Below are positions 1 through 5,362 of a DNA stretch of 11,099 nt, one piece after another. The notes below the pieces were generated by a model, which was not told where the DNA came from, searched no databases, and was given only the letters and a program-made list of their open reading frames with translations. Positions within the stretch are counted from its first letter, which is position 1. Each line of letters starts with the position of its first letter. The stretch comes from Bacteroidales bacterium (GTDB lineage Bacteria > Bacteroidota > Bacteroidia > Bacteroidales > UBA10428). The stretch spans positions 1 through 11,099 of the forward strand of contig JAFGOZ010000670.1 of NCBI GenBank assembly GCA_016926235.1. Reading direction: 5' to 3'. The translations under genes were made by a program, and so were the position numbers.

Positions 1-258
1 ATAAGCCACGGCTTCAACTGGTTCATTATCAACAACTGATCCCGCATGGCTGACCTGAACTACCTTGCCCGGGAAGAGACCGGGCATTGCTCCTGCCTTC
101 CTGGGGGTCTTAGAGGCATCTGCTATATTTGTTGCCGGTTTTGGTTTAGGCTGTTCTTTTGCGTCCGCTTTCAGGATTTCCGGATTTGCAGCAAGAAGGG
201 CGCCGCCTGCGCCGAGGATGGTGACGAATTTCCTGCGGGAGAGGGAAGGTCGTTTCAT
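1..258 (-). CDS. Tat-exported protein, probable DUF362 family, N-terminal fragment
   Basis: The gene reads leftward from ATG at 258-256 and stays open to the window edge, giving 86 codons. Residues 3-24 form a twin-arginine signal (PSLSRRKFVTILGAGGALLA), so the product should be exported folded across the inner membrane. A Lys/Pro/Ala-rich linker follows, then GLFPGKVVQVSHAGSVVDNE at about residues 60-79. That segment resembles the start of the DUF362 domain as I remember it; the family is often linked to iron-sulfur clusters, but the diagnostic part lies outside the window. The sequence is richer in G+C than the DNA to the right of 430 and is taken as chromosomal flank, not element cargo. 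Two plus-strand ORFs over the same bases are shadows. The coding call is firm; the family name is moderate. Confidence 0.8.
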   Translation of the reverse strand, partial: MKRPSLSRRKFVTILGAGGALLAANPEILKADAKEQPKPKPATNIADASKTPRKAGAMPGLFPGKVVQVSHAGSVVDNEPVEAVAY

Positions 259-341
259 ATTATGTAAATTGAATTCCAAATATAATGAAATTAGTTGAAA
301 GGGATGTTGCAGGGTGCGGGATGCGGGAAAGTTACAAAATT

Positions 342-378
342 AAAGCGCAATCATCCTTATAAGTGATAATTGCGCTTT
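342..378 (-). terminator. Hairpin terminator between the tRNA and the Tat-protein gene
   Basis: A 9-bp perfect outer stem (AAAGCGCAA at 342-350, TTGCGCTTT at 370-378) encloses a further imperfect stem (ATCA/TGAT, then the palindrome CTTATAAG). Read on the minus strand it is followed by a T-rich tail (TTTAATTTTG); read on the plus strand it is followed by TTTGTTTT, so it may work in both directions. It lies just downstream of the tRNA-Pro 3' end and probably ended the original tRNA transcript. Confidence 0.8.
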
Positions 379-385
379 GTTTTCG

Positions 386-432
386 TCGGGGTGATCTGAC
401 TCGAACAGACGACCCCTTGCACCCCATGCAAA
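386..432 (-). tRNA. 3' half of tRNA-Pro(GGG), left as element attachment site
   Basis: On the minus strand the bases form an anticodon stem-loop (TTTGC, loop ATGGGGT, GCAAG) with anticodon GGG at 425-423. A T-arm follows (GTCTG, loop TTCGAGT, CAGAT), then the acceptor strand CACCCCG with discriminator A at 386. CCA is not encoded (CGA follows). An acceptor strand CACCCCG pairs with the CGGGGTG that starts proline tRNAs. The 5' half (acceptor strand, D-arm) is absent: beyond 432 the minus strand reads AT-rich sequence with no D-arm. This is the usual scar where an integrase has recombined at the 3' part of a tRNA; the complete gene should be regenerated at the far end of the element. The fragment itself cannot make a tRNA. 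Confidence 0.85.
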
Positions 433-526
433 ATACAGTCTCTTTTGTTATTTTTTACTAATTTCATCATATCTTTTATGTTGCTGATATACAGTCGATA
501 GAAGGCACTTATTACTTTTATTATAT

Positions 527-557
527 TTTGTGTTTTTTAGTATATTTCATATATTTG
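527..557 (+). promoter_or_regulatory. Bacteroidota-type promoter for the integrase gene
   Basis: TTTG at 527-530 and TATATTTG at 550-557 match the Bacteroidota -33 (TTTG) and -7 (TAnnTTTG) elements, with 19 bases between them. Transcription would start near 563, about 35 bases before the integrase ATG. The -7 element overlaps the left arm of the inverted repeat at 556-593, so a protein bound there could block it. This was read by eye in AT-rich DNA, so chance matches are possible. Confidence 0.55.
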
Positions 558-593
558 TATGCAAATCGTATGTACAATTAAAATTTGCATACA
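556..593. repeat. 11-bp inverted repeat over the integrase promoter and leader
   Basis: TGTATGCAAAT (556-566) and ATTTGCATACA (583-593) are perfect inverted copies separated by 16 bases and end three bases before the integrase ATG. The position, between the -7 box and the start codon, fits an operator for integrase control or an accessory-factor site; a leader RNA hairpin is also possible. The function is inferred from position only. Confidence 0.65.
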
Positions 594-596
594 TAA

Positions 597-1823
597 ATGG
601 AACTTTTTTCACTAAGCGGGATTACAGCGACAATTGTATATGATACCAGGAGGTTAAAGGCAAATGAGCTTTACCCGGTTAAGTACAGAGTAACCTACCA
701 GAGGAAACAAGTCTATTACCCTTCAGGGATTGATCTGTCAGAGGACCAATGGAAAAGGCTGCCAGCAACAAAAGAAAAAGAATTGAAGTCACAACGCGAG
801 CTAATCCATGTTGGTTTTGAAGTTATAAAAGGACATATTAAAGATCTGGTAACGGGGACAGGCTTTACATTTGAACAGTTGAATGCCAGGCTTTCCCGCG
901 GTATGAAGAACAGTATCATAACTGCATTCTATTCAAAAGTTGAATCATTAAAGAATAATGGTCAGATTGGAACCTCAGATTGGTACCTATACTCTGTTAA
1001 AAGTCTGGTTAGGTTTACAGAGAAAGACTTAAAGTTCTCAGATATAACAATTGAATGGTTAAAGAAATATGAAGCATTCCTTAAGAAGGATAGTAAGAGC
1101 TATACCACTATATCAATGTATATGAGAGCACTGCAGGCAATTCTCAATGAAGGCAAAAAACAGGGTTTGATTTCTAATATCCAGTATCCATTTGGCAAGA
1201 ATAAATATGAAATTCCTGAGGAGGAAGGCAGAAAAATGGCTTTAACACTTTCTCAGATAGGAGAAATTATTAGGTACCCATTATCCAGTGAGACAGAAAG
1301 AAAATGTCGCGATCTATGGTTCTTTAGTTATCTTACCAATGGAATTAATATAACTGATCTCCTACATCTTAAATATTCCAATATTGAAAACGGATATATT
1401 AGGTTTTTAAGGCAGAAGACTATAAATAAAAGCCGCAAAAAGAAAGAAATTGTCGCCGTTTTATTACCGGAGATGAGAGAAATCATCAATAAGTGGGGAA
1501 ATAAGAATAACAAAACTGAAAATTTCATCTTCCCTTATCTTAATGACGGGATGGGACCCGGGGAGGAAAGAAAAATAATAAAAAATTGCACCAGACTGAT
1601 TAATAAAAAAATGAGTGCGATTGGGAAAGATCTCGGATATGGCAATATCAGCACCTATACTGCAAGGCATTCATTTGCAACTGTGCTGAAGAGATCTGGT
1701 GCCAATATTGCATTTATCTCGGAGTCCCTGGGGCACGCGGATCTAAAGACGACAGAGAATTACCTGGATTCATTTGAAGATGAGACAAGAATTCGGAATG
1801 CTTCTGAACTGACTAAATTTTAA
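597..1823 (+). CDS. Tyrosine recombinase (element integrase)
   Basis: The 408-residue product should catalyse site-specific integration and excision at tRNA-Pro. Residues 10-60 look like the Bacteroidota arm-binding region (YPVKYRVTYQRKQVYYPSGI), about 105-200 like the SAM-like core-binding domain, and 215-400 are the catalytic domain. Visible catalytic residues are K274 in RQKTINK, R357 in YTARHSFAT, H380 in ISESLGHAD and the nucleophile Y389 in TTENYLDSF. Two canonical positions differ. The box I arginine appears to be N248 (SYLTNGINITDLLHLK), and the box II histidine three residues before R357 is Y354. Loss of the first arginine is known in the CTnDOT integrase, so this does not by itself mean an inactive enzyme. 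The gene lies 165 bases from the tRNA fragment and points away from it. ATG at 597 has no Shine-Dalgarno sequence, as is usual in this phylum. Confidence 0.95.
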   Translation: MELFSLSGITATIVYDTRRLKANELYPVKYRVTYQRKQVYYPSGIDLSEDQWKRLPATKEKELKSQRELIHVGFEVIKGHIKDLVTGTGFTFEQLNARLSRGMKNSIITAFYSKVESLKNNGQIGTSDWYLYSVKSLVRFTEKDLKFSDITIEWLKKYEAFLKKDSKSYTTISMYMRALQAILNEGKKQGLISNIQYPFGKNKYEIPEEEGRKMALTLSQIGEIIRYPLSSETERKCRDLWFFSYLTNGINITDLLHLKYSNIENGYIRFLRQKTINKSRKKKEIVAVLLPEMREIINKWGNKNNKTENFIFPYLNDGMGPGEERKIIKNCTRLINKKMSAIGKDLGYGNISTYTARHSFATVLKRSGANIAFISESLGHADLKTTENYLDSFEDETRIRNASELTKF

Positions 1824-1833
1824 TACTTCTCAA

Positions 1834-2658
1834 ATGAAGATTACATTTGAATCTTTAAAAGATAATTTTCTTATTCGGTATAATAAATGCCGAGAGAAAG
1901 AGAAGCTGATGGATAGAGAAATTGATTGTTATAGTTATGTGCTAAACTCAGATATAGAGGATTATAAGGCATTCCTTAATCCTTATAAGACAGGTTCCTG
2001 GCTTGGAATTTTTGAAAAGAAATTTTTTGAATATTCTCAATACATCAGTGACAGGGAAATATTCAATATAAAAAGTGCATATATTTTTTTCATTGTAAAC
2101 GGGACAGATATTAAAGAGGCTGGCAGATGGTATAAAAGTAATGTTCTTAATGTATTTGGCGATTACCCTAAACAGAAGTATTCAGATGAAGAAATAGAAA
2201 GGTTAGGTACCGAGCTAATACTTGAAGTCATTGCTTATTATGAATACCTGAATTGGCTAAAGTCATTTAAAGAATCAGAATTGCAGAATAACGTAATACA
2301 AGAAGAATTCAAGCCATATATTCAGTTGATTTTTGAGAGATTTAAGGATTTCTTCGAGAGCGAAACCAGGCAAAGCTGGATGGATAGGTTTTTTAATATG
2401 GGGATTAATCCGCGACATATTATTGTCGAAAGGTCGGCAAGGGAAGGTTCAAATAGATTAGTCCTTATTGCTATCCTGGACTCCGTCAGAAGAAACATAA
2501 AAACTGATTTTGATTTCGAAACTTTCGTTCTAAGGAGATTCGGACTCACAGCATTCGACAAATCGAAGTCTGTCCATAAAGAGAAGGATACTTTTAATGA
2601 TATTTCCAAGATATGTGATAATATTTTCAAAGATTTTATTAAAATAAAACAAAAGTAA
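1834..2658 (+). CDS. Conserved-looking protein of unknown function, integrase operon
   Basis: This 274-residue protein starts 10 bases after the integrase stop and ends before a strong terminator, so the two are almost certainly cotranscribed. I do not recognise a catalytic motif. It is largely helical in appearance, rich in Lys, Glu and aromatic residues, with no signal peptide or membrane segment. Two denser blocks stand out: residues about 40-115 with many Phe/Tyr, and about 180-240 (WMDRFFNMGINPRHIIVER followed by a basic SVRRNIKTDFDF segment). It has a faint general likeness to RteC-type regulators of Bacteroides elements, mainly in size, soluble helical character and position, but I could not align the RteC motifs and do not propose that name. 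A role in integrase or excision control, or in immunity of the element, is a guess from position. Confidence 0.85.
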   Translation: MKITFESLKDNFLIRYNKCREKEKLMDREIDCYSYVLNSDIEDYKAFLNPYKTGSWLGIFEKKFFEYSQYISDREIFNIKSAYIFFIVNGTDIKEAGRWYKSNVLNVFGDYPKQKYSDEEIERLGTELILEVIAYYEYLNWLKSFKESELQNNVIQEEFKPYIQLIFERFKDFFESETRQSWMDRFFNMGINPRHIIVERSAREGSNRLVLIAILDSVRRNIKTDFDFETFVLRRFGLTAFDKSKSVHKEKDTFNDISKICDNIFKDFIKIKQK

Positions 2659-2687
2659 GCTTACTATCAAAGAATAAGAAATTTTAT

Positions 2688-2725
2688 ATCCAACTATATG
2701 CCAGATAGTTGGATTTTTTATTTTT
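2688..2725 (+). terminator. Rho-independent terminator after the integrase operon
   Basis: ATCCAACTAT (2688-2697) and ATAGTTGGAT (2705-2714) form a perfect 10-bp stem with a 7-base loop, directly followed by TTTTTATTTTT. It separates the integrase operon from the HTH-polymerase pair, which therefore needs its own promoter in 2726-2786; I could not pick out a convincing one there. Confidence 0.93.
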
Positions 2726-2786
2726 ATTAAGTTCTTACTCCTACCTTACTGCTATTCCTTAGACATTTAGTGGTAAATAATTCCAA

Positions 2787-3143
2787 ATGATTATGACCAC
2801 AATCGTTCAGTTAGACATTAATGATCTCAAGCCGTTAATTAAGGATTGTTTCAGAGAATCACTTGAAGAAATCAAGCAGACAACAACTGAGGAGGATAAG
2901 CCAGATAAATGTTCAATTTCTGAAGCCTCAGAGATAACGGGATTAAAGAAATCAGCAATTTATCAGATGACTTTTAAAGGGACTATTCCATTTAAAAAGT
3001 TTGGAAGGAAGCTTGTTTTCTCACGTGAAGAATTACAAAACTGGCTCGATTCTAAAACTATCAGGAAGATATCTATAAATGAGATAGTCACTAAACAACT
3101 ACAGGATGAAGCTGATAAGAAGGCTCTCAGATATAAAAAATGA
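2787..3143 (+). CDS. Excisionase-family helix-turn-helix DNA-binding protein
   Basis: The protein has 118 residues. The segment at about 40-88 (CSISEASEITGLKKSAIYQM, then GTIPFKKFGRKLVFSREELQNWLDS) is the MerR-like 'helix-turn-helix domain, excisionase family' fold: a helix-turn-helix reading into a wing with a basic strand and an anchoring ExLxxWL helix. The N-terminus (1-35) is acidic and helical and may mediate self-association. Its stop codon overlaps the start of the next gene in an ATGA arrangement, so it is translated with the polymerase-like protein. Proteins of this type on Bacteroidota elements act as excision factors or as regulators/initiators; the coupling here points to a job with its partner, for example origin binding. 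The start at 2787 could be replaced by ATG at 2793; no ribosome binding site decides between them. Confidence 0.88.
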   Translation: MIMTTIVQLDINDLKPLIKDCFRESLEEIKQTTTEEDKPDKCSISEASEITGLKKSAIYQMTFKGTIPFKKFGRKLVFSREELQNWLDSKTIRKISINEIVTKQLQDEADKKALRYKK

Positions 3144-4429
3144 GAAAGCGGGAAAAGTCATATCACCTGATAATTCCTGAAAAACTACTACCTGTTATAA
3201 TTGAAATTGAAAAGAATCCACCCAGAATATATGGTTTTTCTAAGGATCGCTTATTGTATCTAATATCAGTTATCCTTTCCAATAAGCAGAAGGATCACTC
3301 TTGCTCTTATTCAATGCTCAACATGAAATATTTGACTAATGTGGTACCCCTGGCAGGTGAATACATGTATTATCTGAAGTCAATAGGTGTAGTCGAATGG
3401 AAGAACCATCTGAAATCAAGAAACTCACGTTTGTATCGAATGACCCTTGATTACAGAGGGGTAACAATCTGGAGAACACTTACTGATCAGAAACTTGCAA
3501 GAAGGATCTGTGAAAATGAAAAATCCCTGAAATTCCGAAATAGCAAGAAATATCCGCATTTAAACAAGTTTGTTCACATGATTGAAATAGATTTGGAAAG
3601 AGCATTAAAGACAATCCAAGAAACTTATGAACATAATTTAAAAAGTAATATTCAAGAGGTACAAAAAAAGGCTGAAAGTCGTATGACTTTTTCAGTTGGA
3701 GAGGTACTGAAGATTCATCATGGACAAATATATATCAGAGTCAATAAAACCAACCTTCGGTATGACACCAATTTTACCAGACTGCCTTCAGAATTAGTAA
3801 AACATTTGCATATAAATGGATCATATCTTCAAGAACTGGATATTGCCAATTCTCAGCCCTTTTTTGTAAACGCCCTGTTCAATCCAACTCAGGAAGTCCG
3901 TAAAATTGTCGGAGAATCCTTATATATGTACACAAGTTCTCATCAATTAAATGATAAAGAAGATGTTATCCTATATAAGTCTCTGACAAGCCAGGGAAGA
4001 TTCTATGACTTTCTGGAGGACAAATGCAATAAAGCTGGACTCAGATTCAGGGACCGGCGAGACTTCAAAGACCATGTTTTTTTAGTATTCTTTGGTAAGA
4101 ACCAAGCTTTTAAGTACTCAAAGTTAGTGCAATTGTTTGAGGAGCTGTTTCCCTCTATCTGGAGATTTTTCACGGTGATTAAGTCACCAAGACACAATAA
4201 GCTGGCAATATTATTACAGCGTATCGAATCGTATACTATGCTGGAAAAGGTAGCTCATAAGATCAATAACCAGTTTCCCTCTCTTCCTTTCCTGACTAAA
4301 CATGATAGCATCCTGATTCCAACCAGAAAGGACATTTTACTATTGAAGGAATTAGAATTAATAATTCTGGAGACTATAAAGGATACAGTCGGATCAGTAC
4401 CAAAAATAAGAACCAAAAATACAATTTAA
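3140..4429 (+). CDS. Small family A-like polymerase with winged-helix N-terminus (predicted)
   Basis: This 429-residue protein would probably be labelled hypothetical or replication protein. Residues about 30-105 look like a winged helix (EYMYYLKSIGVVEWKNHL). The C-terminal half shows, in the right order, motifs of the Pol I/T7 RNA polymerase superfamily. NFTRLPSEL (211-219) stands where Pol I has its NLQNIP segment. Motif A is LDIANSQPF with D234. Motif B is RRDFKDHVFLVFFG with R306, K310, F314, F318 and G319 at exactly the spacing of E. coli Pol I R754, K758, F762, Y766 and G767. A helix with Q360 precedes motif C, KHDS (387-390) with D389, like T7 RNA polymerase HDS. The steric-gate position (Pol I E710) is Q239. 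No exonuclease domain is present. It is coupled by a 4-base overlap to the HTH gene and probably replicates or primes the element. The CDS is certain; the polymerase assignment is a motif-based inference. Confidence 0.75.
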   Translation: MRKREKSYHLIIPEKLLPVIIEIEKNPPRIYGFSKDRLLYLISVILSNKQKDHSCSYSMLNMKYLTNVVPLAGEYMYYLKSIGVVEWKNHLKSRNSRLYRMTLDYRGVTIWRTLTDQKLARRICENEKSLKFRNSKKYPHLNKFVHMIEIDLERALKTIQETYEHNLKSNIQEVQKKAESRMTFSVGEVLKIHHGQIYIRVNKTNLRYDTNFTRLPSELVKHLHINGSYLQELDIANSQPFFVNALFNPTQEVRKIVGESLYMYTSSHQLNDKEDVILYKSLTSQGRFYDFLEDKCNKAGLRFRDRRDFKDHVFLVFFGKNQAFKYSKLVQLFEELFPSIWRFFTVIKSPRHNKLAILLQRIESYTMLEKVAHKINNQFPSLPFLTKHDSILIPTRKDILLLKELELIILETIKDTVGSVPKIRTKNTI

Positions 4430-4470
4430 CACCAAAGTTTATCCAACGGAATTTTAAAATACCACCGAAG

Positions 4471-4535
4471 CAAAAAATCCAAACCATCACAACCAATCAA
4501 AACCACATCCCAATCAACACACCCCATACCATTAT
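4471..4535 (+). promoter_or_regulatory. G-free, C-rich tract, candidate Rho loading (rut) site
   Basis: These 65 bases contain no G and about 25 C on the plus strand, beginning about 40 bases after the polymerase-like gene. No intrinsic terminator follows that gene. A C-rich, G-poor transcript with spaced YC dinucleotides is the classic composition of a Rho utilization site, so Rho-dependent termination is a reasonable reading. A single-strand priming or protein-binding site is an alternative. Confidence 0.35.
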
Positions 4536-4720
4536 GTTCACAATATCGCCGTAACTTGCTGATATTCAGCAGATGGGTCATATCATGTTAAATGCAATTT
4601 TTACCATAATATTTTGGCGCAGGACTGCTTACCCCTACCGCGGCTATCATGGCTATAAGGGGACAGATCCATAAACTCCGGATTAAAAAATAAATACCAA
4701 ACAACTAATAAATGATGTTG

Positions 4721-4737
4721 ATATACAGTCTGTATAT
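4721..4737. repeat. 17-bp near-perfect palindrome sharing a 12-mer with the att region
   Basis: ATATACAG (4721-4728) and CTGTATAT (4730-4737) are perfect inverted copies around one central T. The 12-mer TGATATACAGTC at 4719-4730 also occurs at 485-496 near the att site, and its core ATACAGTC occurs at 433-440 next to the tRNA fragment. It is a candidate binding site for the integrase arm domain, the HTH protein or another element protein. Confidence 0.6.
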
Positions 4738-4756
4738 TGATATTGTTTATTCATTA

Positions 4757-4805
4757 CCGGTTTAGTTTAAGTCTATCTATATATAGACTTTAAACTATAA
4801 ACCGG
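4757..4805. repeat. Long imperfect hairpin
   Basis: The 20-base arm 4757-4776 (starts CCGGTTTAGTTTAAG) pairs with 4783-4805 (ends TAAACCGG), leaving a 6-base AT loop and three unpaired bases on the right arm. No T-run follows, so it is not a typical terminator. It could extrude as a cruciform in DNA or be a replication or control site. Confidence 0.65.
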
Positions 4806-4846
4806 GTTAGAATTCAATATTAAACCGTTTTAAACTGGTAAACCAG
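4789..4846. repeat. Iteron-like TTTAAACT-n-TAAACC repeats
   Basis: TTTAAACTATAAACC (4789-4803) and TTTAAACTGGTAAACC (4829-4844) are near-identical direct copies 40 bases apart, and the left arm of the adjacent hairpin carries an inverted version (GGTTTAGTTTAAG at 4759-4771). TAAACCG also occurs at 4821-4827. The second copy overlaps a CTGGT-AA-ACCAG dyad (4835-4846). The spacing suggests iterons for a DNA-binding protein such as the HTH protein or the winged-helix domain of the polymerase-like protein. Confidence 0.45.
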
Positions 4847-4903
4847 CTTGCTAAATAATAAATGGCCCTGATAATTAGTCTATTTAATAGGACTATTTAT
4901 TCA

Positions 4904-5122
4904 TTATTTGATTTTCGTCTTTGTGACATATGAATGCGGGGATATACCATATATGCGGTAAATAGCATATGCAGTAGGATATTGTTTTTTCCAGTCTTCA
5001 TCAGTAAACCATGACTGATTAGGTGGTATTTCAAATCCAAGGTTACAGTCAGGCATCTCTACCCAGAGGATATTCTTAATATCTATCCTGACATCATTTT
5101 CTTTTCCGCCAAGGTTACTCAT
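4904..5122 (-). CDS. Small hypothetical protein, 72 residues
   Basis: The ORF starts ATG at 5122 and reads against all its neighbours. Its composition is protein-like rather than random: three Trp, several Pro and Tyr, and a block with real-looking pattern (IPPNQSWFTDEDWKKQYPTA). I do not recognise the family. It has no signal peptide, membrane segment or metal-binding cluster. It stands alone in the repeat-rich spacer, bounded by AT-rich dyads, and the upstream sequence (5123-5160) has no clear promoter. A small regulator or anti-defence or toxin-type accessory protein is possible, but nothing in the sequence supports a choice. Confidence 0.5.
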   Translation of the reverse strand: MSNLGGKENDVRIDIKNILWVEMPDCNLGFEIPPNQSWFTDEDWKKQYPTAYAIYRIYGISPHSYVTKTKIK

Positions 5123-5197
5123 AGTATTTAAGTATTGGTTCAGGACAAAAAATAAATACTAAGCTGAATGAATAAACAAATTTGATAAGTAGTCTAT

Positions 5198-5213
5198 TAA
5201 TTAAATTTAATTA
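5198..5213. repeat. 16-bp perfect AT palindrome inside a GCTGAAT/ATTCAGC dyad
   Basis: TAATTAAATTTAATTA reads the same on both strands. It is enclosed by an outer pair GCTGAAT (5163-5169) and ATTCAGC (5213-5219). The AGTCTAT at 5191-5197 just before it also precedes the dyads at 4770 and 4877. It lies about 75 bases upstream of the minus-strand small ORF, so it may belong to its control region. Confidence 0.5.
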
Positions 5214-5254
5214 TTCAGCCTTAATATGTAATGTATTGATATTCAAAATGAAAA

Positions 5255-5291
5255 GGTCCGGTGATTATGTGCCTGCACTTAGCCCCGGACC
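5255..5291. repeat. GC-rich stem GGTCCGG/CCGGACC
   Basis: GGTCCGG (5255-5261) and CCGGACC (5285-5291) form a 7-bp perfect GC-rich stem with a 23-base loop in otherwise AT-rich spacer. No T-run follows. A 22-codon ORF (5248-5316) overlaps it but has no other support. Function unknown; it may be part of a structured transcript. Confidence 0.45.
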
Positions 5292-5362
5292 CGAATGGAA
5301 GGAAATACCTGAATGATAATGCAAAGGTATTGGTAATTATTTATGTTCATAGCAAAACCCCC

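Larger units (their letters stand above)
4430..4903. other. 474-bp intergenic region with a dense set of repeats, possible origin
   Basis: No plausible gene was found on either strand. In order the stretch holds a G-free tract (4471-4535), a small dyad TGCTGA-TAT-TCAGCA (4557-4571), an inverted CCCCT/AGGGG pair (4632-4636 and 4658-4662) around a direct GGCTAT repeat, a 17-bp palindrome (4721-4737), a long hairpin (4757-4805), iteron-like copies (4789-4846) and another AT-rich dyad (about 4876-4895). Such crowding directly downstream of a replication-type gene pair is what an origin, or an origin plus control region, looks like. That reading is an inference; no DnaA box of good quality was found (TTATTCATT is only a loose match). 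Confidence 0.5.
4743..5179. repeat. 13-bp inverted repeat pair enclosing the small minus-strand ORF
   Basis: TTGTTTATTCATT (4743-4755) is matched perfectly in inverted orientation by AATGAATAAACAA (5167-5179). A further direct copy of TTTATTCATTA lies at 4896-4906, ending on the stop codon of the small ORF. The enclosed 437 bp hold one small ORF and AT-rich dyads. No target duplication is evident and the repeats are AT-rich, so this is a weak case for a mobile unit; shared protein-binding sites are as likely. Confidence 0.35.

Noticed and set aside
46..298. Two overlapping plus-strand ORFs of 73 and 77 codons
   Set aside because: They are shadows of the minus-strand Tat-signal gene, which has a clear twin-arginine signal and linker.
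1834..2658. Identification of the 274-residue protein as RteC
   Set aside because: Only size and element context agree; the typical RteC motif blocks could not be aligned.
3140..4429. A Rep_3-type plasmid replication initiator
   Set aside because: A winged-helix N-terminus is compatible, but the C-terminal half carries ordered polymerase motifs that initiators lack.
5248..5316. 22-codon ORF starting ATG at 5248
   Set aside because: Too short, overlaps a GC-rich hairpin and has no further support.
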